Below are positions 49,801 to 55,921 of a stretch of DNA of 64,000 nucleotides, in pieces (position 1 is the first letter of the stretch; each line of letters begins with the position of its first letter). The position numbers and the translations under genes were made by a program. Location of the stretch: positions 54,011,676-54,075,675 of the forward strand of contig CM049316.1 of NCBI GenBank assembly GCA_026874595.1, read 5' to 3'. The notes below the pieces were generated by a model, which did not search any database, was not told the origin of the DNA, and worked only from the letters and a program-made list of their open reading frames with translations. The DNA is from Sipunculus nudus. Its lineage: Eukaryota > Annelida > Sipuncula > Golfingiida > Sipunculidae.

Positions 49801-49843
49801 ACTCTCAGATGATGAGGAAAGCAAAGATGAAACGTTTTGTTGA
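667..49843 (+). CDS. CNGB: Cyclic nucleotide-gated channel beta-type subunit (CNGB/TAX-2-like), 15 exons, 5' part outside window
   Basis: Plasma-membrane cation channel subunit that opens when cGMP or cAMP binds, normally acting in sensory transduction together with CNG alpha subunits. Exons lie at 667-1154, 1402-1452, 3704-3796, 6384-6448, 28313-28435, 28768-28909, 30290-30449, 43152-43249, 43696-43779, 44235-44353, 45284-45430, 47767-47878, 48369-48446, 48793-48889 and 49380-49843. They total 2321 nt: two bases completing an upstream codon, then 772 residues and a TGA stop. All introns are GT-AG and all phases close, so no exon seems to be missing inside this span. Residues (counted from base 669): S1 about 3-27, S2 131-149, S3/S4 about 180-215, S5 235-255, pore 275-300, S6 301-320, C-linker 321-406, binding domain 407-523, conserved TPKLLKT 553-559, tail to 772. 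The beta assignment rests on the pore lacking the filter glutamate, the Asn at the C-helix position that is Asp in alpha subunits, and the TPKLLKT motif. Upstream exons and promoter are not in the window. Confidence 0.93.
1402..1452 (+). CDS. CNGB: CNGB exon: S2-S3 linker
   Basis: Small 51-nt exon, 17 codons, phase 0 on both sides, between acceptor TTCCCAG and donor GTAAAT. It encodes [17 protein letters not shown], which corresponds to the vertebrate CNGB stretch reading roughly DSNELRKHYRTSTKFQ before S3. Confidence 0.88.
1917..2367. repeat. 28-bp minisatellite, about 16 copies
   Basis: The unit is close to ATGTTTAGGTATACCCTTAT followed by GTGGTAAT. Every unit carries GGTATACC or the variant GGTGTACC. 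Most copies are 28 bp; a few differ by small indels and one carries a short GGCC insertion. It lies in the intron between the exons ending at 1452 and starting at 3704. Confidence 0.93.
2368..3233. other. Intron sequence, nothing recognised
   Basis: AT-rich intron with no coding exon and no repeat matched elsewhere in the window. Confidence 0.5.
3234..3282. repeat. (TA)n microsatellite
   Basis: An almost uninterrupted TA dinucleotide run of roughly 50 bases in intron. Confidence 0.95.
3704..3796 (+). CDS. CNGB: CNGB exon: S3 and start of S4
   Basis: 93-nt, 31-codon exon (phase 0-0) between TTTTGTAG and GTAAGA. It encodes [17 protein letters not shown] (S3; compare the CNG LDVASIIPFDICYLFFG pattern) followed by [11 protein letters not shown], the basic S4 start. 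Basic residues sit at intervals, as in the weakly voltage-sensitive S4 of CNG channels. Confidence 0.92.
3797..5127. other. CNGB intron, nothing recognised
   Basis: AT-rich intron. No exon, RNA gene or clear repeat is seen before the hairpin-ended element that starts at 5128. Confidence 0.5.
5128..6330 (+). mobile_element. Hairpin-ended non-autonomous element, short copy
   Basis: It begins AGCTCAGCTGACC, followed at once by GGTCATCTGAGCT, a 12-of-13 hairpin. It ends with CAGCTGAGCG and the near-palindrome TGACCCCTGGGTCA. The same two ends bound 37316-40915. Inside are degenerate repeats with ACAAATCGTAACC near the start and two close copies of a segment containing GGAAAATCGGCCCAGCCAG (near 5453 and 5659). 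No protein is encoded. The last 50 bases end just upstream of the exon at 6384. Confidence 0.7.
6384..6448 (+). CDS. CNGB: CNGB exon: S4 end and S4-S5 linker
   Basis: 65-nt exon after TTTGTACAG, donor GTAATA at 6449. It encodes [21 protein letters not shown] plus the first two bases of an Arg codon. This matches the S4-S5 stretch of CNG subunits (FFEFNHHLES...YRVIR). The next exon lies 21.9 kb away. Confidence 0.9.
6958..7770 (+). repeat. Interspersed repeat, left partner of an inverted pair
   Basis: About 0.8 kb that recurs in reverse complement at 16052-16839. Shared landmarks include TAGGCCATTGGCTACCAGGG, ATTGGGACTCAATAG, CCATTGACCAATATTAGTGG and GTTAATAGCAGGCATCCATG. No protein is encoded. 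It is most likely a copy of a non-autonomous element. Confidence 0.8.
8039..8300. repeat. Fragment of dispersed repeat (AAAACRGAGTTTTGYGGATACTATG type)
   Basis: CCCCCAAAACAGAGTTTTG and GGATACTATGTTT at the start match 39694-39730, and both continue with a GC-rich stretch and a TTCTCTGA or CTCCTCTGAGA segment. GAGTTTTG with CAAAAC also forms a short hairpin. At 8280 an end-like CAGTGGCGTATCCAGGATTT follows, a hAT-style terminus. Confidence 0.55.
8391..8442. repeat. (TA)n microsatellite
   Basis: Continuous TA dinucleotides, about 50 bases. Confidence 0.95.
10655..10925 (-). repeat. Inner inverted repeat, left partner
   Basis: Reverse complement of a diverged copy at 13995-14290. Landmarks shared in opposite orientation are CTTCCGACTT, ACTTCCGAG, TTCAGAT...GGATAAC and CTTATTCTATC. 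It lies inside the larger 6958/16839 inverted pair. Confidence 0.6.
11403..11466. repeat. (TA)n microsatellite
   Basis: TA run of about 60 bases with one TTTATG interruption. Confidence 0.95.
13169..13183. repeat. Poly-C tract
   Basis: Uninterrupted run of C, preceded by hAT-like CAGTGGTGCATCC at about 13122. The GC-rich stretch to about 13340 contrasts with its AT-rich flanks and may be an inserted element; no protein is recognised. Confidence 0.6.
13768..13836. repeat. (TA)n microsatellite
   Basis: TA run of about 65 bases with one TTCA interruption. Confidence 0.95.
13995..14290 (+). repeat. Inner inverted repeat, right partner
   Basis: Matches the reverse complement of 10655-10925 with many substitutions and small indels. 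It ends with CCGGCTTCCGACTTCC, and an ACTTCCGAG block lies near its start. Confidence 0.6.
15404..15612. mobile_element. Small foldback element with GGATCC-containing ends
   Basis: The left end reads GTGGATCCAGAGGAGC then GGGGTCCAGG. The right end reads TTGGACCCCTCC then TTTCCTAAATCCTGGATCCGCC. These ends are inverted relative to each other (GGATCCAG and GGGGTCCA on both arms). It is about 200 bp, non-coding, with CCCCTCCCCCC inside. Probably a MITE of hAT-like type. Confidence 0.55.
16052..16839 (-). repeat. Interspersed repeat, right partner of inverted pair
   Basis: Reverse-complement copy of 6958-7770, spanning CAGCAT-type GGCATGGATGCCTG, CTAATATTGGTCAATGG, ATTGAGTCCCAATAT and CCTGGTAGCCCATGGCC. 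An extra partial copy of the GGCATGGATGCCTG...TTAACAAGCAATG block occurs at about 16070-16110 and again at 16230-16265. Confidence 0.8.
18570..19115. repeat. Degenerate tandem repeat, about 290-bp period
   Basis: Landmarks recur about every 285-300 bases: CCATATCTCAGGAGCG / CATATTTCAGGAGTC, AAAGCTCTTGGACAACTT / AAAGCTCTTAAATAACTT and CAGCCATAGAT / CAGTCATAGAT. The pattern resembles the ATCTCGGGAACCGTTTGACC repeats at 39786-40640, so it is probably a remnant of the same family. Confidence 0.5.
20270..24550 (+). mobile_element. L1/Tx1-like LINE, decayed copy
   Basis: Non-LTR retrotransposon with an APE-type endonuclease, reverse transcriptase and C-terminal cysteine/histidine motif, followed by an A-rich tail (AAAAAATAAATAAATA near 24533). 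No first ORF is recognised upstream of the endonuclease, so the 5' part is lost or truncated. The exact ends and target-site duplication were not determined. It sits inside the AGGGGTGAACC-ended element and is younger than it. Confidence 0.85.
20330..24024 (+). pseudogene. LINE ORF2 relic: APE endonuclease, RT, C-terminal zinc motif
   Basis: Endonuclease start [20 protein letters not shown] (20340s), [20 protein letters not shown] (about 20737), RLDYFLIS and TDHAL. The active-site Glu segment usually reading LQETH is replaced by KKRIVVQ. RT begins [20 protein letters not shown] (21690s), then [42 protein letters not shown] and the catalytic QYADDT (about 22400). [10 protein letters not shown]...HLFYSC motif lies at 23720-23772. 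Frame changes occur between 20343 and 20747 and at about 22480, and in-frame stops occur, e.g. at 20981 and 22082. It is inactive, but the protein-level match is good. Confidence 0.88.
24633..24651. repeat. Poly-G tract
   Basis: A G run of nearly 20 bases, followed by GCAGCATGTTCCCCTCCC. The poly-G/poly-C tracts in this window sit in GC-rich islands and may mark small inserted elements. Confidence 0.8.
25468..26045. repeat. Degenerate AAGGTCAAGGTCACAGG tandem repeat
   Basis: TCAAGGTCACAGG recurs at about 25603, 25747 and 25877, and TTGATCACAGGACCC near 25960, with long similar spacers (GGATGCATTTT...AGCCAA). It begins with GGACCCATGG (25477) and ends with GGACCCATGGACCC (26028), so the ends are alike. 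It looks like a non-coding mollusc dispersed repeat. Confidence 0.6.
28313..28435 (+). CDS. CNGB: CNGB exon: S5 and pore turret
   Basis: Acceptor TTTTTTAG ends at 28312, donor GTAAGT begins at 28436. The first base completes AGA (Arg) from the preceding exon, then [20 protein letters not shown] (S5) and [17 protein letters not shown], matching vertebrate CNGB (HINACVYY...TRWVYDGEGNEY). The exon ends with two bases of an Ala codon. Confidence 0.94.
28768..28909 (+). CDS. CNGB: CNGB exon: pore helix, selectivity filter, S6
   Basis: 142-nt exon between AAATTCAG and GTAGGA. It encodes [20 protein letters not shown] as pore and filter, then [22 protein letters not shown] as S6. The filter position that is Glu in CNG alpha subunits (TIGE) is Asn here (SIGNN, residues 287-291). 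Loss of this acidic residue is typical of modulatory beta subunits, which do not make good homomeric channels. The S6 end FALLIGQ is a CNG hallmark. Confidence 0.95.
28910..30289. other. CNGB intron with a dispersed repeat copy
   Basis: The intron between the pore/S6 and C-linker exons. No exon is seen. Its central part is the repeat listed at 29470-30015. Confidence 0.7.
29470..30015 (+). repeat. Dispersed non-coding repeat (GAGGTCAGAGGTC / GGTGCTCTTGT type)
   Basis: Contains three or four degenerate internal repeats with GATTTTCAYGAAACT, ATATTTAATGAGGTCAGAGG and GGATTTTCATGAAACT, and ends TTTGCGGTGCTCTTGTATTATCT. A second copy on the same strand lies at 61985-62605. The 5' end carries a CCGTCCGTCGGGTCGTCTG stretch. 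Confidence 0.75.
30290..30449 (+). CDS. CNGB: CNGB exon: C-linker A'-C' helices
   Basis: 160-nt exon after TTACTCACAG, donor GTGAGT at 30450. It encodes [40 protein letters not shown] and NWEHQKTL, the C-linker that couples nucleotide binding to the gate. It ends one base into an Asn codon that closes in the exon at 43152. The donor is also the first base of a 6.45-kb 52-bp satellite whose units repeat GTGAGTAYAGC. Frame and homology place the real exon end at 30449, with the open frame beyond it being satellite. Confidence 0.93.
32125..34340 (+). repeat. Higher-order block A in the 52-bp array
   Basis: Recurs at 34467-36682 with a constant offset of 2342 bp (45 units), including rare variants: CATCAACTTT (32499/34841), TGTCATTGAG (32321/34663 and 33831/36173) and TTTAAGGGTTG. 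I saw one difference (about 36379, CAT for CAC). Confidence 0.85.
34467..36682 (+). repeat. Higher-order block B in the 52-bp array
   Basis: Near-identical duplicate of 32125-34340. A smaller block of about 730 bp (14 units) is likewise duplicated at the array start: TTTACAAGGTTTCAGG at 30681 and 31411. Confidence 0.85.
37390..39690 (+). repeat. Seven-copy tandem repeat, about 335-bp unit
   Basis: Each unit contains CAGGGCACAAATCGTAA, GACCTAGAATCTTCATTCTT, AATTAGGTCTCTGTTACCCA, GATGGTCATGATTTTTGGCA and CAGACTGGTGGCGCCACCTG. The last motif falls at about 37661, 37994, 38331, 38649, 38989, 39329 and 39672, spacing 318-343 bp. Confidence 0.92.
39786..40640 (+). repeat. Three-copy tandem repeat, about 240-300-bp unit
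   Basis: Units contain CATATCTCGGGAACCGTTTG, CAACCATTTTTGCACAGCGT, GTCACTCATATCTCGGCAGT and GGTGGCGCCACCT. The same GGTGGCGCCACC palindrome links this array to the preceding 335-bp units. Confidence 0.85.
40916..43151. other. CNGB intron, mostly nothing recognised
   Basis: AT-rich intron up to the acceptor at 43151. Apart from the CGGTCCGCCCCTG end at 41367-41379 no repeat, exon or RNA gene is recognised. Confidence 0.5.
43152..43249 (+). CDS. CNGB: CNGB exon: C-linker D'-F' helices
   Basis: 98-nt exon after CCATTTCAG, donor GTAAGT at 43250. The first two bases complete Asn, then [20 protein letters not shown] and [12 protein letters not shown], aligning with CNGB DESDLLKTLP...LAIDVNFSIISKVDLF. 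It ends at a codon boundary, joining directly to [10 protein letters not shown]. Confidence 0.95.
43696..43779 (+). CDS. CNGB: CNGB exon: start of cyclic-nucleotide-binding domain
   Basis: 84-nt, 28-codon exon (phase 0-0), acceptor ATTTTGCAG, donor GTAAGT. It encodes [20 protein letters not shown] and PGDYICRK, the A-helix and first beta strands of the binding domain. The PGDYIC motif is nearly invariant in CNG and HCN channels. Confidence 0.95.
43780..44234. other. CNGB intron, nothing recognised
   Basis: 455-bp intron between two binding-domain exons; AT-rich, without repeats. The 446-bp intron at 43250-43695 is likewise plain. Confidence 0.55.
44235..44353 (+). CDS. CNGB: CNGB exon: binding-domain beta-roll
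   Basis: 119-nt exon after AATTACAG, donor GTAATT. It encodes [20 protein letters not shown] then [15 protein letters not shown]. The GEVGTEMYI and VFGEI motifs are the core of the beta-roll. FGEI opens the phosphate-binding cassette, completed by the next exon. Confidence 0.95.
44354..45283. other. CNGB intron, nothing recognised
   Basis: Intron between the beta-roll and phosphate-cassette exons. No coding or repeat feature is recognised. Confidence 0.5.
45284..45430 (+). CDS. CNGB: CNGB exon: phosphate-binding cassette and C-helix
   Basis: 147-nt exon after TGTTTTAG, donor GTAAGT. It encodes (S)[18 protein letters not shown], then [20 protein letters not shown] and LKKRA. The NRRTA motif holds the Arg that contacts the cyclic phosphate and the Thr that favours cGMP. 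The last exon base pair is split with a Lys codon. Confidence 0.96.
45596..46302 (+). mobile_element. Fossil LTR, forward copy
   Basis: About 0.7 kb starting TGTTACAGGTGCTC and ending in CA, with a TATATAAAGG promoter-like box near 45859 and AATAAATAATAG near 46221, the layout of a retrotransposon LTR. A related copy lies in reverse orientation at 46622-47376. No gag or pol coding sequence is present beside it. The two copies differ at many positions, so the insertion is old. The exact family was not determined (Gypsy-like is a guess). Confidence 0.5.
46622..47376 (-). mobile_element. Fossil LTR, reverse copy
   Basis: Reverse-complement relative of 45596-46302, about 0.75 kb. About 80-100 bases just inside each copy (46303 onward, and just left of 46622) also match each other, so the two copies point towards one another across a short central stretch. 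Broken and non-coding. The 420 bases from 47377 to the exon at 47767 show nothing recognised. Confidence 0.5.
47767..47878 (+). CDS. CNGB: CNGB exon: C-helix end and TPKLLKT motif
   Basis: 112-nt exon after ATGCTTCAG, donor GTAGGC. It encodes [20 protein letters not shown] then [17 protein letters not shown]. Asn (residue 528) aligns with the C-helix position that is Asp in cGMP-selective alpha subunits, a beta-like feature. TPKLLKT matches TPKLFKTLL that follows the binding domain in vertebrate CNGB1 and CNGB3. Confidence 0.92.
47879..48368. other. CNGB intron, nothing recognised
   Basis: Plain AT-rich intron of 490 bp. The next two introns (48447-48792 and 48890-49379) are also without recognised features. 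Confidence 0.55.
48369..48446 (+). CDS. CNGB: CNGB exon: C-terminal tail, basic segment
   Basis: 78-nt, 26-codon exon (phase 0-0) after GTTTTTAG, donor GTTTGC. It encodes [20 protein letters not shown] and SHGEIQ. No family motif is recognised; it is included because phase and splice sites continue the reading frame. Confidence 0.82.
48793..48889 (+). CDS. CNGB: CNGB exon: C-terminal tail, acidic segment
   Basis: 97-nt exon after TATTTACAG. It encodes [20 protein letters not shown] then [12 protein letters not shown] plus one base of an Asp codon. The donor GTCAGA at 48890 is weak (C at +3). An in-frame reading into the intron would stop soon, so alternative 3' processing here is possible. 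The join to 49380 restores the frame. Confidence 0.8.
49380..49843 (+). CDS. CNGB: CNGB last coding exon: Gln/Pro and Ser-rich tail, stop
   Basis: Terminal exon after TTTTTTACAG; it encodes 153 residues and stops at TGA 49841-49843. It begins with a short Gln/Pro/Glu repeat ([19 protein letters not shown]), then Ser- and Arg-rich low-complexity segments ([33 protein letters not shown]) and an acidic end [19 protein letters not shown] occurs twice and looks like a basic/Ser phosphorylation type motif. The tail is probably disordered. No known domain is recognised. Confidence 0.88.
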
Positions 49844-51750
49844 CACATAAAAAAAACCTTTTCTTTTAGATCGGATTTGAATCATTTTTGTTTGACAATT
49901 GTATAATTCAGCCATAGCTGGCAGAAGTCATACGTTATATACTGAACCCAATCGAGACGATTTCATTCGGTTTCACAAAATTCAAAACTTGCGATCGTCC
50001 TAGATATTAATGTCGCCGATATTTAAAAGCTCGAGTGGTATCAAAATGGTGGTATAAACAGAGGTGTCGTCAGTCCGGTGTTAAATGTACATAACAAATA
50101 AACGTACGGTATCGTTACTGAATATCCCAGAGGGTATTTTAGGTGTATACACTCAAAATCCCTTTGCCAAACAGCCTCAGTGAAGGCTCCATATAACCTC
50201 AACCAAACACCTATATTTTCAAAACCAACCATGTTTTTTTTTTTTTACATTATTGTTAAGGAATCATAAGAAGATATCAGATTCATGGATACCATAAAAT
50301 TAAACAGTCGCACAGTAATAATACCTGCTGCACACATGTATTTGCTAAATGAAGAATTAGATCCAAAATTGATCTTTGAAAATATTCGGTTATTTTGGGA
50401 AAAGATGCTTAATACACATGCATATAGTGGTAAACACGCATGTATCATCTGATAACACCTGTGTAACATTTATTTTCCTTCAGTTTATCAACAAGCTGTC
50501 TGTGAAATAAATGCGTGTACATGCACTTGTTATTCTTAACAGGATGTACTTCATCATTCACAATGACTATCTGCAATTATATTACTTGTGTCATGTCAAG
50601 AGATGCCATATGAGGCAAGTATTAAGTCACAGAGGTAGCATTGACTCTTAGAATACACCGGCCATCTTTGCTGAGAAGATATAAGGGAACATTCCAAAGA
50701 AGCCCCCCCCCCCCCCCCCTCCTCCGGAAAAAGCCCTACTTAAGCTCCCTCCCAGAATATCGTAATGTCCTTCACTCCCAGCACATATTCGGGAATTTAA
50801 GTTTTGGTTATAACAAGGTATCTTCTGCTCAGTATTCAACATTATTCGTATATTTTACATTTGATTCGAACATTTACCCACATACTATAGGTAACAGTTA
50901 TGACGATTCAATAAGGAATGAAAAACAAGACATATCTAACTTTTTCTCAATATGAAAAGCATAATTGAAAGATTAATTAGACAAAGTTGAAGAAACAATC
51001 AACTTGATAACAGAATTATATAGTAAACGTTAAGTTAATATTATGCGTTTCCCCTGAATAAAGTGTTTTGAACTAAGCTTTTGTTCCTCACCCCTCAAAC
51101 GTGACGGGAACAAACCCCCTGACCCCCTGACCCCCTGAAACAGGTTAGATATATTTTATTACATATAACAAGATTACGGTCTATGTATGGTTATATATTC
51201 GCATAAATATGTAAATGTTTATTTCTAGAACCGTTTTTAAGAAGTCGCAAACCTTTAATTGGTGGCCCAGAAAAGTCCATGGAGCCGACAACAGCCAATG
51301 ACATCCCAATAAATAACAATATATAAGTAAAGTTGATTCATGCCAAATTTTATAGTCGATCGGATTTGGTGAAATATGTTGTTTGATTTTAAATACATCA
51401 ATGCTGATATAGAAAAAAATCTGTTAAGTTTGCTGTTTTTAGGTTGTTTTCGCCAAAAGTCATTTGTCATATAACATATAATGCATTGTGCATCATGTAT
51501 ACATATTTAAAAGGTATCCACAGTAAATGCTTACATCAGTACTTTTGTCAATTATATTTGTTGCCTGTGCCTTTAGAGCTGATGCACATAGAAGCCTGTG
51601 ATGTCATATTTGTACATGTATATTATATATTTATATATACAGATGTCAGGTGGAAAAAAATAAACCAGTTCTACCCTGCATTGAACCGCGTTCTTCATTA
51701 AATATCACTTGCTATGTTGCTGTCATCGGGACGTGTGAGAGCTTATCTTT
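49844..51750. other. CNGB 3' UTR and intergenic DNA
   Basis: Contains three AATAAA signals (50097, 50506, 51057), a poly-C tract of about 17 bases at 50703-50719 and a short GACCCCCT triplication at 51117-51138. No gene is recognised. Confidence 0.6.
50097..50102 (+). terminator. First AATAAA polyadenylation signal after CNGB stop
   Basis: AATAAA lies 254 bases after the stop codon. Further AATAAA hexamers occur at 50506-50511 and 51057-51062, so the 3' UTR could be about 0.28, 0.69 or 1.2 kb long. Which is used cannot be told from sequence. Confidence 0.5.
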
Positions 51751-52034
51751 ATTAGTTGGTTTAAACAATATTTATTGCAAAATAGCAAGAGGATAAGAAA
51801 ACGGGGCAGGGCCTATATTAATTCTTCTCCTCACATACAATGATCAATTCACAAGATATAATGAGACAAGAATAGAAAAATATATAATACATGCAAATTA
51901 CACCTGTGCATATGTACAACAGTAATATCGTATAAAACAGAATCCAACAGAATACAATATGGATGTGAGTTGATAGTAATATTTAAAAGTACATACATAT
52001 ACATATTTTGTGTTTTGTATTTTAGCGCCTATCG

Positions 52035-55000
52035 AGCCATCTGGGTGTCCTTAAACAGTTCAGAATCGATTTGTTGATTTTATAAACTCTTGGACATGCA
52101 TAAATAGGTCAGAGTTATTCTCATAGGATAGGTATTCGCGCTTCCATATAATAAAATGTCTATAATTCTTAGTTCCGGACTAATTTTTCTGAAAAGGTCA
52201 AATCTTTCCTGGTTATAAAGACTACACATCAAAAAGAAATGCTCGGGTGTCTCGATGCCATTGCCGCGTGGACATAAAGGATTTTCAATACAGTGGTTTT
52301 TGAACAGAGGCGTATTCAGCGAGCTACAAACCTAGCCTCATCCTAGTGTGGTAGATCTGAGCTGGCCTGCTACCCTCAGAATGTCTGAAATATAATGATG
52401 GCCTCTGTATATTCGATTCTAACTTTTTCTTAAAACTGAGGACTGTGGGACTGTTTCTTGTTTGTTCATTTTAAGAATTCCACAGTGACATTGTAGATAA
52501 TAAGAAGGAATTTTGTCTCTGAGTTGTACGAACTGCTGGAGGTCTCAGATTATTTCTGTTTCGCAAATTATAACCAGTGCTACCAACTTCATCTGGAATG
52601 AAGTCACACATGTATTTTGGTGCTAGTCCATTTATCATTTAAAAAAAAAGAGTATCAACTGTCGGATCTTACGCCTCTCAGATAATGTTTGCCACCCTGT
52701 TTCTCTATAGATTAATTCACGGCTGGTCCCTCTTGTGGCAGCATTTAGCTGGATTTCTTCTATTTGACATGCCTGGGCCTCACTGCACCCATCCCAAAGC
52801 TCACAGGCATACTCTACAACTGGTCTTATGAATGACATATACAATGTTTCTAAAGCTTTCTTGCTTAACCTATACATGAGCGATCTTAATGCGTCAGTTC
52901 TCTTACAGGCTTTGTCACAGACGTAAATCCAGTGACCACATTCCTTAAGTATCACCTCCAAGTGTTTGTGTTGGCCAACTGACTACAGTGGTTGACCAAA
53001 CATAGCAAGAGGTGGAGCCGTTACATTTCTCCTACTAAATATCATACTCTCTGTTTTATCTTGATTAAATTTGACTTGCCATTCTACAGCTCATCTTTCA
53101 ATAGGATTTAAATCATTATTTAGATTTACGGATATACAGTTTAAGTCGCTTCTCACTACAAATAGTCACACATCATCAGCAAACAATCTTATATTTGTGT
53201 TTACACAATTAACCAAGTCATTTATATATACTAGAAAAAGCAAGGGCCCTAGTAACGATCCCTGTGGCACTCCCGCCGCTACAGACAAGAACGATGAAGA
53301 TTTTCCATTTATTACCACTCGTTGTTTACGGTTTGACAAGTAATCAGAAAACCAGTTGAGTAATGCACCTTTAACACCCATGTTATTTAATTTGTATAGT
53401 AGACCTTTGTGCCATACCCTGTCAAATGCGTTTGAGGCATCCAAAGAAACAGAGTGTTTCCTTTCCCATATCAATGGCCTTGGAAATTATATCATACATT
53501 TCACGGAGTTGGTAAGTGCATGAATTATCTGGCATAAAAGCTGCTTGAAGAGAGGTAAACCTCTGATTTTTACGCATATAATTAAATACATATTTGAACA
53601 CACATTTTTCAAACACTTTGCTCAAGCAATTTAGCAGCGAGACCGGTCGATAGTCACCACTTTTTTGCTTACTCCCCTTCTTCTATATCGGTATAACATT
53701 TGCATGTTTCCATACTTCGGGAAAGCTCATGCTTTGGAGCGACCAGTTGAATATTATGGTTAAGCTCTTGGTTATAGAATTTGCACAGAGTTTTAACATA
53801 CGTTGAGTGATTCCGTCTGGACCACAAGCCTTATTAACATTGAGAGTAATTAAAGTATCCAATACGTCCTGTTCCAGTATTACAATATCTTCCAGAACCT
53901 CACCCACCGTGTTTATTTGAATGGACTATGTCACATTATTTGTTTCAAGTGAAGCTTTTTCAAAGAAATAGGTGTTAAATTGTTCAGCTTTTTCGCGGTC
54001 GTCATCAACAACATTAGCCCCAACAATAATGGTTGAAATAGTATTGCCAGAAGCTACTTGTTTTAAATTACTCAATTATTTTCCACCACAATGTTGGAGA
54101 CATTAAACCCGGAGAGTTTATTTTAGTATCTAGCTTTCTATAGTAATCACTCTTAGCTTTCCTTATTTGATCAATAACGGCGTTTTGAATCCGTCTGAAT
54201 AGTGCCCAGTGTTCCGCGCTATTTGTCCGTTTCGCTCTGGCATGATATCGGTTACGTTTCCTAATGTGACATCTTAAGTCACAGGTGAACCATGGTTTAT
54301 CCGATGGTCGAATAGTAACATCCTTACATGGAATATTCTTACTTATTGCATTGAGGAAGCCATTGGTCCATTTGTTTACTGCGCAGTTCAGTTCGACTGT
54401 TTCGTCTACTATTAGATTGGTCAGGTCTTGTCTTAAACCTACTGTATCTGCCCTGTCATAGTTGTAAATTTTCCTTACAAACGCTTGATCTTTGTTTAAT
54501 TGTTCTGACTTCAATTTGACCCACACAGGATTGTGGTCACTGCAGAAAGGTGCACACACTCCTGCCTCTTGAACGAGGTAAAGAGAGGTTGTAGCTATTA
54601 GATCAATACATGTTGAACTATTTTCTGTTATAGTCGTAGGCTCATTTATCAAATTTTCAAAATTATATGCTGAGAAAATATGTCTAAGGACATTTCCGTT
54701 TCCAGAGCCTGAAATATCAACTTTAAAGTCTCCCTCAATAAAAATTCGTCCATTTTTTATTCCTTTAGCGAGTTCCAGCGATGTTTTTAGTCTTGACCAA
54801 TAATCCACACGCGCATTTGGCGGTCGATAAAAGACCCCTAGTAATATATGCGGAGAACATTTAATCTCTACCCATATGCTCTCAACATCTGTCACCTCAA
54901 GATCCCTTCTGCGTATAATTGGTATCTTAGAAGCAGCATATACTGCAACTCCCCACTGATAAGAGGTTCATGAAAGCCATCAAACAATATTTGTTCGCTT

Positions 55001-55128
55001 ACAGTTTTACTGCTTAACCAGGTTTCTGTCAGAGCAATTATATCATATTTTCTCAACTCCACTAATACTGAATCAATTTTAGGTGCAAGACTTCTCACAT
55101 TTACATGAACAATGGATAATGTACTCAA
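52035..55128 (-). pseudogene. LINE ORF2 relic: APE endonuclease and reverse transcriptase
   Basis: Endonuclease: VHVNVRSLAPKIDSVL, ALTETWLS, GVFYRPPNA, EGDFKVD, CIDLIATTS, SDHNPVWVKL. RT: LNVNKACGPDGITQRMLK, SLDASNAFDRVWHKG, GVPQGSLLGPLLF and the catalytic box FADD (about 53170). After the RT come SFIRPVVEYACELWDG and a C-terminal segment with CPRGNGIETPEHFFLMC, a Cys/His motif (52230-52280). This order and the IRPVVEYA motif fit the CR1/Jockey group. At least several frame breaks and stops separate the pieces (e.g. near 54890, 53640, 53470 and 52970). Confidence 0.88.
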
Positions 55129-55921
55129 TGCTTTAAAGTGACAACATGCACGTGTATTTGCCCCTCAGTATCATTTCCATTGTCACTTCGTTTACTATTC
55201 ATGTTTACATTCATCACCTTTACAGCATTAATACTGCTCTGTACAGATTAGGAATATGCATGCATTTCAGCGCCTTATCATCTGTTATACTTTACATTTT
55301 TACTATTCCTCTCTAATGAGGCACTATGTATACATTTGAAACCTATACACCCCTGTCATGCATCATATCTAGTGTACAATTTACAGTTTACTCATTGCAT
55401 TTATATTTGTCCACTAATTTTACTGCATTTTAGTATTTTTTACACATCTACAGGACAGATCACGACTACATCATTATGTAATTTACAGCGTACTCATGTT
55501 TCATTTTAGTCATTTTATTTTCATTCCAGTATTCAATGCAGTTGATTTAACCTTTACAAAAATGCCTTACCACGTTACCATTTACCTCCTCATATTTCAT
55601 GATTTTTCATTCATATCAACCTAATAGCGTATTATATGTAAACACTATACAGTATACACATTCATTTTGCATTGTAGTGTCTACTAGTCATAGAAAGTGC
55701 AATACTCAAATTGTTTCTTTTTTAATATTTGTTTACAAAACATTTAATTGTGATGACTTACACATCTTTTTACAGCATTATATTTTTACCTCTTCATAAT
55801 GGCAGTAGTTTCGTCTATACCTTTAGCCTCTACATTGTCTTAATTTCTGAGCATTCAATTAGTTACAAGTGTCATGTGTTTACAGACTTCATAATAACTT
55901 TACAGATTTTGCAGGTCATTT

